This document shows positions 26,770-35,900 of a stretch of 59,271 nt of DNA, in pieces. Positions within the stretch are counted from its first letter, which is position 1. Each line of letters starts with the position of its first letter. The position numbers were made by a program, and so were the translations under genes. The notes beneath the pieces are model-generated. The model searched no databases. It had not been told where the DNA came from and was given only the letters and a program-made list of their open reading frames with translations. Source of the DNA: an uncultured Muribaculaceae bacterium (GTDB lineage: Bacteria; Bacteroidota; Bacteroidia; Bacteroidales; Muribaculaceae); contig CAJTQU010000013.1 in assembly GCA_910578665.1 (NCBI GenBank), forward strand, positions 1 to 59,271, given 5' to 3'.

Positions 26770-26778
26770 TAATTTTGC
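26770..26778 (+). promoter_or_regulatory. -7 promoter element of the btuB-like gene
   Basis: TAATTTTGC ends 7 bp before the ATG at 26786, so the mRNA would be nearly leaderless. Confidence 0.6.
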
Positions 26779-26785
26779 TGCCGCA

Positions 26786-28849
26786 ATGAAACAGGGTCTG
26801 AAAGCCATATTGCCGGCACTGCTCGTAATGCGGTATTCATGTGCGGCCGAAGCCTCGCTCCGCAATGATTCCGTGCAGTCTCTACCCGACATAGAGGTCC
26901 TTGGCCGCCAGTCGGAACCCGGCGTAGTCGCACCCCAGACTCTGCATGGAGAACAGCTTGAGAAACTCAATTCGCATTCCGTGGCCGATGCGCTGCGTTA
27001 TTTCTCCGGGGTACAGATAAAAGATTACGGAGGCGTGGGAGGCGTCAAGACTATCGACATTCGCTCAATGGGATCCCACCATACAGGCGTGTTCTATGAC
27101 GGTCTCCAGCTGGGCAACGCCCAAAACGGCCAGATAGACCTCGGACGTTATTCCTTGGACAATATCGAATCCATATCCCTGTACAACGGACAAAAAAGCC
27201 AGATATTCCAGCCGGCACGCGATTTTGCCTCAGGGTCGGCCATATACATACGTTCTAAAACACCGCAATTCGCACCCGGACGCCGCCACAGCCTCACAGC
27301 CAGATTCCGCACCGGTTCGTTCGGTCTGGCAAACCCGGTATTAAACGCTTCGTTCAAATTGTCTGAAGCGGTCAGCCTGACAGCTTCGGCCGAATATTCA
27401 TATGCCACAGGCCGCTATAGATTCAGATACCGCAAACTATTCTCTGACGGAACAGTGGCATGGGACACGACGGCCACTCGCCGCAACGGGGACATCAGTG
27501 CCTTACGGCTTGAAGCCGGCGCCTACGGCACAATGAGCCGGGGCACATGGCAGGCCAAGGCTTACTACTACGATTCAGAACGCGGCATACCGGGTGCCAT
27601 AGTAAACAACGTCTGGAAAAACTCCCAGCGACAGTGGGACAAGAATTTCTTCATACAGGGAAGCATACAGAGACAAGAGTCCGATCGATATGAATGGATG
27701 GCCAGTGCCAAATACGCGCGCGACCGCATGCGCTATCTGAATCCCGACACCACCTTAATGTACATTGACAACACATTCAGGCAGGACGAACTATATCTCT
27801 CCACCACGCACAAACTAACCCTGCTGCCGGGATGGGAGGCCGCGCTTGCTGCTGACTGGGTGCACAATTATCTGGAATCAGACATGGCCAACTTTCTATT
27901 TCCCCGACGAGACATGCTGCTGGCATCGCTGTCCACAGCATTATCGCGCGGCACCTTTCACGCGCAGGCCGGTGTCCTGTTGAGCTACGTACACGACACC
28001 AGACTCAAAAATCCGGCCATGAGCGACAAAAAACGCATCTCTTCCGTCATAAAACGAGCCACACCCTCGCTATATCTGTCATGGCGTCCGTGGCCGTCAC
28101 GCGACCTGACCATACACGCCTACGGCAAGCAGGTGTTCCGCATGCCCACATTCAACGATCTATATTACACCGACATAGGCAATGCCGACCTAAAACCCGA
28201 ACGAGCCACGCAATGGGACATAGGAGCGGCCTGGCAACACACAGGAGGTGGAATCCTGGACGGCGTAAGACTAGGCGGAGACGCTTACTATAATCTTATA
28301 TCAGACAAAATCATAGCCGTGCCGAAAGGCACAGGACAATACCGGTGGATGATGATGAACATCGGCCGTGTCAAAATACTCGGGGCGGAAGCCAACGCCG
28401 ATCTCGCCCTCATGCCGTTCCATAATATGCCGCATCCGGTGAGTGACTTAAGACTGCACGGCCGCTTCAGCTACACGTTTCAGAGCGCGCGCGACTTCAG
28501 CGATCCGACAGACTGCCTTGATGCCGCCGGCACCTACAAAGGACAGATCGCGTATATCCCACGCCATAGCTTCTCGATAGCGGCCGATGCGCAATGGCGA
28601 TTCCTGCAACTTAACTACAGCTTTATTTACGCCGGCGAAAGATGGCAGAACTCATCAAACATACCTGAGAACTACGTGCAGCCATGGTATACGCACGACC
28701 TGTCGGCGGCACTGCGTCTGCCTTTCAGGCACTGGGAACTCGGCATGACCATAGAAGTAAACAACCTTCTCGACCAGCAGTACGAGGTAATAGCCAATTA
28801 CCCCATGCCCGGCCGGAACTACCGCCTGACCATCTCGGCAACATTTTAA
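26786..28849 (+). CDS. btuB: TonB-dependent outer-membrane receptor, BtuB-like
   Basis: Outer-membrane transporter, about 687 residues from ATG 26786. That start follows the -7 element and opens on a signal peptide (MKQGLKAILPALLVM...CAA); a longer frame from 26645 would begin inside the previous gene. The plug domain is clear: VADALRYFSGVQIKDYGG, VKTIDIRSMGSHHTGVFYDG and DNIESISLYNG. The rest is a 22-strand-type barrel ending in NYRLTISATF with a terminal Phe. It lacks the carboxypeptidase-like N-terminal domain of SusC proteins. The BtuG-like lipoprotein just downstream argues for cobalamin as substrate; this is inference. Confidence 0.8.
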   Translation: MKQGLKAILPALLVMRYSCAAEASLRNDSVQSLPDIEVLGRQSEPGVVAPQTLHGEQLEKLNSHSVADALRYFSGVQIKDYGGVGGVKTIDIRSMGSHHTGVFYDGLQLGNAQNGQIDLGRYSLDNIESISLYNGQKSQIFQPARDFASGSAIYIRSKTPQFAPGRRHSLTARFRTGSFGLANPVLNASFKLSEAVSLTASAEYSYATGRYRFRYRKLFSDGTVAWDTTATRRNGDISALRLEAGAYGTMSRGTWQAKAYYYDSERGIPGAIVNNVWKNSQRQWDKNFFIQGSIQRQESDRYEWMASAKYARDRMRYLNPDTTLMYIDNTFRQDELYLSTTHKLTLLPGWEAALAADWVHNYLESDMANFLFPRRDMLLASLSTALSRGTFHAQAGVLLSYVHDTRLKNPAMSDKKRISSVIKRATPSLYLSWRPWPSRDLTIHAYGKQVFRMPTFNDLYYTDIGNADLKPERATQWDIGAAWQHTGGGILDGVRLGGDAYYNLISDKIIAVPKGTGQYRWMMMNIGRVKILGAEANADLALMPFHNMPHPVSDLRLHGRFSYTFQSARDFSDPTDCLDAAGTYKGQIAYIPRHSFSIAADAQWRFLQLNYSFIYAGERWQNSSNIPENYVQPWYTHDLSAALRLPFRHWELGMTIEVNNLLDQQYEVIANYPMPGRNYRLTISATF

Positions 28850-28861
28850 CACGCCCTCCCT

Positions 28862-29998
28862 ATGAATATCAAAAATCTGGCTATAATCTGCCTTATTACA
28901 GCTATATCAGTCTCCTGCCGACAAGACGATGTAATCTTCATCCCCGACAGAATCCCTACAGGAAAGCCGGAACTGACATCAGTGGCCGGATTCTACATGC
29001 TCAACGAAGGAAACATGGGATCGAACAAATGCACACTGGACTTCTATGACATGACTTCGGGCGACTACATGCGCAACATATACGCGTCGGTCAATCCCGA
29101 AGTACCCAAGGAACTAGGCGATGTGGGCAACGACCTTGAAATATATGGCAGACGGATGTATGCCGTAATCAATTGTTCAAACAAAGTTGAAGTGCTGGAC
29201 GCCGCCACGTGCAGACGCATAGGACAGGTGGACATACCCAACTGCCGCTCAGTGGCATTCCACGGCGGCTACGCTTATGTGACCTCTTACGCCGGCCCGG
29301 TCGAAATAAAGCCAGACTACTCCCAGCTGGGCTATGTGGCAAAAGTAGACACAGCCACGCTGCAAGTCGTGGGACGCTGCATTGTGGGCTACCAGCCTGA
29401 CGGCATAACAGTGTGCGGCAACCGACTGTACGTATGCAATTCGGGCGGATACCGCGTGCCTAATTATGAAAACACCCTGTCGGAAATCGATCTGGCCACA
29501 TTCACCGAGACACGCCGCATACCGATAGCAGTCAATCTCAACCAGGTGGAAGCCGACAACCACGGGCGGCTGTGGATAGCGTCGCGCGGCGATTATTTCG
29601 ACACTGATGCCCGTCTTTTCTGCTACGATACACGAAAGGACAGAGTGACGGCACAGATCCCGGTATCAGTATCATCAATGTGGCTGCATAACGACGATCT
29701 GTATATCGTGGGTGTCTCATACAGCGGCTCACAACTGTCATCAGAACGCACTTATGCCGTAATCAACACGGATATGGGAGAAGTGCGCACGGAAAATTTC
29801 ATAAGCGACGGCACAGAAAAAGATATACGCATCCCCTACGGCGTGGCGGTACATCCGGTGACCGGAGATATATACGTGACAGACGCCCGGACATATGTCA
29901 ATCCCGGACGCCTGCACTGTTATAGCCCCGACGGAACGCTTAAATGGAGTGTGCGCACGGGCGACATACCGGCACATTTCGCATTCCTCGGCAAATGA
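28862..29998 (+). CDS. btuG: Surface beta-propeller lipoprotein, BtuG/DUF5074-like
   Basis: Lipoprotein of 378 residues with signal MNIKNLAIICLITAISVSC (Cys19). The rest is built of propeller blades: GFYMLNEGNMGSNKCTLDFYD, ELGDVGNDLEIYGRRMYAVIN, KVEVLDAATCRRIGQV, and similar units to the end. The opening GFYMLNEGN...FYD and LGDV...YAVINCSNKVEV are features I associate with the BtuG/DUF5074 family, which captures vitamin B12 at the cell surface and hands it to BtuB in Bacteroides. It lies 12 bp after the TonB-dependent receptor, as in those loci. Ligand identity is inferred from the pairing. Confidence 0.75.
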   Translation: MNIKNLAIICLITAISVSCRQDDVIFIPDRIPTGKPELTSVAGFYMLNEGNMGSNKCTLDFYDMTSGDYMRNIYASVNPEVPKELGDVGNDLEIYGRRMYAVINCSNKVEVLDAATCRRIGQVDIPNCRSVAFHGGYAYVTSYAGPVEIKPDYSQLGYVAKVDTATLQVVGRCIVGYQPDGITVCGNRLYVCNSGGYRVPNYENTLSEIDLATFTETRRIPIAVNLNQVEADNHGRLWIASRGDYFDTDARLFCYDTRKDRVTAQIPVSVSSMWLHNDDLYIVGVSYSGSQLSSERTYAVINTDMGEVRTENFISDGTEKDIRIPYGVAVHPVTGDIYVTDARTYVNPGRLHCYSPDGTLKWSVRTGDIPAHFAFLGK

Positions 29999-30011
29999 TT
30001 TCTACTGTTCT

Positions 30012-31031
30012 CTATTCTGCCGGCACTGTCTGGTCCAGATAAGGATTGATACCGGCCCATTCGCTAATCGGAGGCAGCACGCCTAACGCTATCACCTCGT
30101 CACGCAAAGCGCACAAATGCCTGTAGCTGGCATCAAGTCCGGCCTCTTCGCGCGCCGATCCCGATACAGGACGGCATTCCACACCGTCTTTTGTAATCAC
30201 CGTCTCCATAGCCATCATGATATGAGAGAAGCGCTTATTATTGACGTATGTACCTGCCGGCCAGCGGAAAGGACGGCCTCCCATGGCCGCCGCTATCATC
30301 TCTATGCTCAGATATGCCGGGCTCTGGAACGAACTGCGGCCGCGCAGCTCGATTATATTCTTGCCACCCTGTATCACACGCTGCCTGAGCGCCTCCCAGT
30401 CGGCATCGGGGAAACGCTGTGTGCCTATTATCTCGTCAAGAGGCTGGCCGGCCACCAGCGTGGTAGAGGCAAACACGGCCATCTGCTCGCCGTGGCCTCC
30501 GTAGGTGCGCGAATTGGTTATCTCGTCGGCAGGCATGTGGAAGTATTTTGCCAGTTCGCTGCGCAGACGAGTGGAATCCAAAGCGGCCAGCGTGGACACC
30601 TGGCTAGGTTTAAGGCCCGAATAAAGTAATGTGACCAGGCCGGTTATATCTGCAGGATTAAATATCACTACCACATGCTTCACATCCGGACAATATTTTT
30701 TCACATCCTTGCCAAACTGCTCGGCTATGGCGGCATTGCCCTTGAGCAAATCCTCGCGCGTCATGCCGGCCTTACGGGCGGCACCGCCCGAATTTACTAT
30801 ATAGGCCGCATCCTTCAGAGCCTCACCGATGTCTGACGTATAAGTTATAGCGGCCCCTTCAAATCCGCAATGACGCAGTTCTTCGGCCACACCCTGCAGG
30901 GCCGGGGCATACGGGTCATACAGGCAGATATTCGGAGTAAGGTTCATCATCAGGGCCGTCTGGGCCATATTGCTGCCTATCATGCCGGCAGCACCTACAA
31001 TGACAAGTTTGTCTTTAGTGAGGTATTCCAT
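30012..31031 (-). CDS. mdh: Malate dehydrogenase
   Basis: NAD-dependent enzyme converting malate and oxaloacetate, in Bacteroidales chiefly used to reduce oxaloacetate on the route to fumarate and succinate. It is 339 residues. Features: the nucleotide loop VGAAGMIGSN, NSGGAARKAGMTREDLLKGN with substrate-binding Arg, IFNPADITG, LDSTRLRSEL, and catalytic His in TYGGHGEQM. It ends only 13 bp from the end of the converging BtuG-like gene, with no room for a terminator between them. A hairpin (31078-31083 with 31095-31100) lies in its upstream region. Confidence 0.95.
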   Translation of the reverse strand: MEYLTKDKLVIVGAAGMIGSNMAQTALMMNLTPNICLYDPYAPALQGVAEELRHCGFEGAAITYTSDIGEALKDAAYIVNSGGAARKAGMTREDLLKGNAAIAEQFGKDVKKYCPDVKHVVVIFNPADITGLVTLLYSGLKPSQVSTLAALDSTRLRSELAKYFHMPADEITNSRTYGGHGEQMAVFASTTLVAGQPLDEIIGTQRFPDADWEALRQRVIQGGKNIIELRGRSSFQSPAYLSIEMIAAAMGGRPFRWPAGTYVNNKRFSHIMMAMETVITKDGVECRPVSGSAREEAGLDASYRHLCALRDEVIALGVLPPISEWAGINPYLDQTVPAE

Positions 31032-31128
31032 AGTTAATTAAATTTAGAAGCTTTCAATCTTAAGTTAATACAAATGCGGCGGCAATTGGTTCACGCCGCC
31101 GTACCGCCGTAATGATAAATAATGCAAA

Positions 31129-31163
31129 ACGGGAGAATCACGGACAACGCCGGATCCTCCCGT
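31129..31163 (-). terminator. Terminator after the RPGH-repeat protein gene
   Basis: ACGGGAG/CTCCCGT stem (31129-31135 with 31157-31163) with further ATC-CGG/CCG-GAT pairing inside. On the minus strand a TTTTG tract follows. Confidence 0.6.
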
Positions 31164-31185
31164 AAATCTTATATAATATGAGTTT

Positions 31186-32304
31186 TCAATAAACAGCATT
31201 ATACGACAACGCTGTGTAATATGAACGCAGACCTGTCACAGATGGTGAATAGCCGTATTGCAACGAGACATAACCCGTGCCCTGGCCTGCCCACCAGGTA
31301 CACACACGCACTCCGCCAGAAGTATATGTGTCGCTCACCGGGGCACCGTAAAGACGGCACAGCTGCTCATAGACCATGTCATAACGGCCAGGATCCGGCT
31401 GCGACGTCCACGAATAGAACTGCGTGCCTGTCATCAGTCCGTCAGTATAATTCACTATAGCCTCGGGCCACAGATAGCCCAGTTGGCGCACATTACTCAG
31501 ATAAATGGCATTATCCACATATCCGGCCACCTGGTAGCCGCTATTAAACAATGTATTGATGCCGGCGTCTATAAAGGAGCCGAAAGTAAGTCCCAGCACG
31601 GTACCCAGCGTAGGTATGCCCGGACGGAAATAAGCGGGATACACCGGACGGGGCGGAGCCCAGTAACGCAGGCGGTAGGGATTATGCACAGGAACTCCCC
31701 AGTAGCCTCCTCCCGGACGCGGCGGACGGTAGCCGTGGTGGCGATAACTGTAGTGCGGCCTCTTGGCAGGCACATAACCGCCAGGCCGGACGGCGCTCGT
31801 GCCGTGGTGATGGCCTCCGCCGGGCTTTACGGTATGGCTGCCGCCATGGCCAGGACGACCGGAATGGCCAGGACGGCCTGCAGCATGTCCCGGGCGGTTA
31901 CCGTGCCCGGGACGATTACCTTGGGACCCATTGCCTCCGGCAGGACGCCTGTCCCCCTGCGGACGATGCTTGCAGGCCTCCTTAACCTCGCTCCCACGCA
32001 CAGTGGTCCCTGCCGCATTCGGTCTGGACACAGATGTGCCGGGACGCGCCTTAGCAGCAGGACGCAGCACGGCAGGATCCTTCTGTCTGGCAGTAGCCTT
32101 GCGTGCCTCGCCGCCCGGACGTTTAGAAGCGCCCTGGCGAGTCTGCGCCTTGCGTTCGGGCACATTATTATTCGTACGCTGCGATGCCGGAGCGCTGCGC
32201 TCATTGACGCCGCGCACGCTTCCCGGACGCTGCGCTACCAGCGGAGTGGCCAGGATTATAGCGCCGCTAAGCAGCGTCAGTGTAATCATTTTATGAAGAT
32301 TCAT
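31186..32304 (-). CDS. Secreted Arg/Pro/Gly/His-rich repeat protein
   Basis: Exported protein of about 372 residues from ATG 32304, chosen because it opens on a signal peptide (MNLHKMITLTLLSGAIILAT ending VAQ); a frame from 32388 would add a non-signal extension. Residues about 25-215 are low complexity, strongly basic, and rich in Pro, Gly, Arg and His, with four RPGH units in close succession and HHHG and PRPGGGYWG stretches. The C-terminal 130 residues form an ordinary folded domain (GYVDNAIYLSNVRQLGYLWP, TWWAGQGTGYVSLQYGYS) that I do not recognise. Metal or polyanion binding is conceivable. The antisense reading frame at 31258-32370 is a shadow. Confidence 0.8.
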   Translation of the reverse strand: MNLHKMITLTLLSGAIILATPLVAQRPGSVRGVNERSAPASQRTNNNVPERKAQTRQGASKRPGGEARKATARQKDPAVLRPAAKARPGTSVSRPNAAGTTVRGSEVKEACKHRPQGDRRPAGGNGSQGNRPGHGNRPGHAAGRPGHSGRPGHGGSHTVKPGGGHHHGTSAVRPGGYVPAKRPHYSYRHHGYRPPRPGGGYWGVPVHNPYRLRYWAPPRPVYPAYFRPGIPTLGTVLGLTFGSFIDAGINTLFNSGYQVAGYVDNAIYLSNVRQLGYLWPEAIVNYTDGLMTGTQFYSWTSQPDPGRYDMVYEQLCRLYGAPVSDTYTSGGVRVCTWWAGQGTGYVSLQYGYSPSVTGLRSYYTALSYNAVY

Positions 32305-32460
32305 TACTACTTTTTTATAACTGGAAAAGCCTATACAGACCGGCCGCGCATCAGGCAGGCCGGTATATAATAGACAAATAAACGACAATAAAGTTTAAGA
32401 AATTTCCCAAAACATACATAAGTAGCTGTATAACCGAGAACAAATAATTTGTTACACTCA

Positions 32461-32484
32461 AAAATATGTTATACAACATATTTT
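32461..32484. repeat. Perfect 10-bp inverted repeat (possible operator)
   Basis: AAAATATGTT and AACATATTTT around a 4-nt centre ATAC, about 185 bp upstream of the SusC -7 element. Confidence 0.5.
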
Positions 32485-32644
32485 GCAGTTTTAACACTCC
32501 TTTGCATTTTAACTTAATTCATATTTAGGGCTGCAATATGCATAATTATAAGTCGATAAATGTTTATACTGCATATAATATCACATAGTATGCAATTTTT
32601 GACAATATTGCACTGGAACATGAATGTTAAAATCATTGAATATG

Positions 32645-32676
32645 GTTGTGCATAAAAAAATAAATGCTAATTTTGC
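32645..32676 (+). promoter_or_regulatory. Promoter of the SusC/SusD operon
   Basis: -7 TAATTTTGC (32668-32676) with GTTG (32645-32648) 19 bp upstream as an imperfect -33. Transcription from about 32682 leaves a 5' leader near 300 nt. Confidence 0.6.
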
Positions 32677-32832
32677 AATAATTTAAATCCTGTTTAGAGA
32701 TATTAACAAACGAATCTATCACCACCGATCCGCTGTCACTGCATCAGAAACAATAAATACAAACCTTTGATACAGAACAGATTAATAAACAACAATACAG
32801 ACAAGTGGCAATGATACTTTCAGCGCGTTACG

Positions 32833-32931
32833 ATCTCCCCTCAGGAGATGCCTCACTGTGTGGGGCAATCCATGTTTAAGACAAGTCTGTCCTGATAGCG
32901 CGATATCAGACCTGCAAGAGATTAAACATGG
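32833..32931 (+). ncRNA. Structured 5' leader of the SusC gene (candidate)
   Basis: Three successive folds: ATCTCC/GGAGAT (32833-32849), GCCTCA/TGGGGC with one G-U pair (32850-32866), and a closing stem CCATGTTTAA/TTAAACATGG (32870-32879 with 32922-32931) that encloses CTGATA/TATCAG (32892-32897 with 32904-32909). It ends about 50 nt before the ATG. I do not recognise a known riboswitch. Confidence 0.5.
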
Positions 32932-32980
32932 CTGACACAGAATATATTGAAACAAAAATAATCACTAAATTATTTCAAGT

Positions 32981-35900
32981 ATGAGAAAACTGTTTTTAAC
33001 TTCAATGGCGGTGGTTGCCGTGGCATGTGCAGCAGAAGTGCAGGCACGTACCATAAGCGGTACCATCCTTGAAGCCGGAACAAACGAACCGCTAGTCGGT
33101 GCCACCGTCATGCCAATCGGCGGCGGAGAAGGTGCATCCACCGATGTTGATGGCAAGTTCACTATCAATGTTCCAGACAATGTCAAAACAGCCAGAGTGT
33201 CTTATGTCGGATATAAAGACAAGACAGTAAACCTTACAAACGGTATAACCGTACAGCTCGCTTCGACCACGTCAGATCTTGACGAGGCAATAGTGATAGC
33301 CTACGGTACCGGCACACAAGAATCCCTTACCGGCTCCGTATCGGTAATCGGATCAAAAGAGATCGAAGACCGCCCCGTGACCTCAGTAACCCAGGCTCTC
33401 GAGGGTAACGCTCCCGGCGTACAGGTGAACTCAACCACAGGTTCTCCCGGTTCTGCTCCGACAATCCGTATCCGCGGTTTCGGCTCTTTCAACGGCACAC
33501 AGGCCCCCGTATACGTAGTGGACGGCGTACCCTTTGACGGCACAATCGCCGACCTAAACCCCGCCGACATCGAATCTATGTCGGTACTTAAAGACGCCGC
33601 TTCCTGCGCGCTCTACGGTGTGAGAGGTGCCAACGGTGTCATACTGATCAATACAAAACGCGCTAAAAACGTAGGCCGCGCAGAAGTAACCCTGAGCATA
33701 CGCGAGGGTATGTACACCCGTGGTCTCAGCGAATATGACCGCATGAACCCGAACCAGTGGATGGAAACAATGTTTGCCTCCACTGCCAACGAACTCATGA
33801 CGCTCAACCCCAAGGCATATCCCGACCGTGCCACAACATACGCATACCTGCAGAACAACTTCGTATCGGGCAACCTCCAGGGCCAGAATATATACAACCT
33901 CCCCGGAAACGAACTCTTCAATGCCGACGGCAGACTGCAGGGCACCGTACTGCCCGGTTACACCGACCTTGACTGGTGGGACGCCATCCACCGCACAGGC
34001 ATGCGCCAGGACTACAACCTGAACATAGCAGCCGCAAGCGAAAAATACAACCTGTTTGCTTCAATCGGCTATCTGAACGAGAAAGGCTATCTGCTGAAGA
34101 CAGACTTCGAACGCTTCAACGCGCGTTTCAATGTCAACTTCCAGCCCACCACATACCTGAAAGCAGGTGTTAACATGAGCGCCTCTTACCAGACACAGGA
34201 AACAGACCCCTCTGCAGGTAGCGAGTTAATGGCCAACCCGTTCTCTACTCAGTTCTACGCTCCTATCTTCCCCTACTACGAGCATGACGAGAACGGCAAC
34301 ATCGTGCTTGACGAAAACGGCAACAAGATGTGGAACCTGCGCGGACGTAACGATAACCGCAACCCGGCTTTCGAGCTTCGCAAGAACTTCACCGAATACA
34401 ATTCAAACGTAATCGATGCTAACGCTTACGCCACAGCCGTAATACCTTACGGTTTCGAGCTGACAATACGCGGCAACATGAACCGCAACTTCCAGCGCGG
34501 CACACAATACCAGAACAACATCCTCGGTGACGCATATCCTGACGGACGTCTGCAGGTGGCCAACTCACAGTACCGCTACCACACGTTCATGCAGAACCTG
34601 ACATGGAACCACGCTTACGGTGCAGACCAGGAACACCGCTTTGACCTTCTTCTCGGCCATGAGAATACCACGGCATATTCTGTAAACGACGGTATCGCCA
34701 TGACAGGACAGGTCGAAGACGGCTACTACGCTGTAGGCAACTTCCAGAACATCGTATCACTGCCCACCGGTTCTTATGGCGAAGCCCGTGTAGAATCTTA
34801 CCTGGGACGTATCCGCTACAACTATTATGACAAATACTTCCTGGAGGCTTCTCTGCGCCGCGACGGCACCGACCGTCTGAGCAAGAACAACCGATGGGGT
34901 ACTTTCTGGAGTGTAGGCGGAAGCTGGATCATCTCCAAGGAGAAGTTCATGCACAGCATAGACTGGGTTAACTATCTGAAACTCCGCTTTGCTTACGGTT
35001 CTGTAGGTAACTACCTGTCAATTCCCGCACTCTCATACACATCACTCTACGGTGTCGGCACTATCCTGAGCAATACTCCGATGGCCGTACGTTCGACTAT
35101 CGGCAACCCCGACCTGAAATGGGAGGCACAGCGCACATTAGACCTCGGTCTGGAGGGTGCATTGTTCGGCAACCGTCTGAACTTCTCTATCGGTTACTTC
35201 GACAAACGTTCTGACGACCTTCTCTTCAACGTGCCCACAGCACCTTCTCAAGGTTATCAGATCGGTTCTGGCGACAGCATGACACGTCCCGAGAACCTGG
35301 GTGCTGTCACCAACCGCGGTTGGGAAATCTCGTTCAACGGAACCATTATGAGCAACGAAGACTTCCACTGGACCGCCAACCTCGACATGACATTCATGCA
35401 GAATAAGATTCTTTCGCTGCCTGACGGCAATATCGACATGGCCAACGGCGTACAGCGTCTGTCTGTAGGACGTTCGATGTACTCTTGGTACATGCCTGAG
35501 TTCTTCGGTGTAGACCAGATGACAGGTAAGTCTCTCTACTCTTTCGAAGAGTCTGAGTATCGCTATCGCTACAAAGACACTTACGAAGGCGAGGAAATGG
35601 ACAAGATGTGGAAGAACAATGTGGAAAATGCGAAAAACGCCGGTGCCCTCGTTGAAATCAACGGCAAGACATACTCTACACAGTCTGCATATGCCACCGA
35701 TGGCTGGCACGGTTCTGCCATACCCACCGTATTCGGTTCGTTCGGCACACAGTTCTCTTGGAAAGGTATCAACCTCGGCCTGCTGTTCACTTACAGCCTT
35801 GGCGGCAAGGTATATGACTCCGCTTACAGCAACCTCATGTCTGTCAACGACCTCAAGAGCAACTACCACATCGATGCCCTGAAAGCATGGAACGGTGTGC

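Larger units (their letters stand above)
32305..32980. other. AT-rich intergenic region carrying SusC control signals
   Basis: A 676-bp stretch without a gene between divergent units. It holds a perfect inverted repeat (32461-32484), a -33/-7 promoter (32645-32676), and a leader of about 300 nt with several hairpins (32833-32931). The first 360 bp are notably AT-rich. Confidence 0.7.

Noticed and set aside
26656..26785. Cobalamin riboswitch before the BtuB-like gene
   Set aside because: The space is taken by the previous gene's terminator, and the -7 element is 7 bp from the ATG; no B12-box-like sequence is seen.
31258..32370. A 370-codon open frame opposite the RPGH-repeat protein gene
   Set aside because: The minus-strand frame has a signal peptide, an ordered C-terminal domain and a terminator; this one is low-complexity shadow of its GC-rich repeat.
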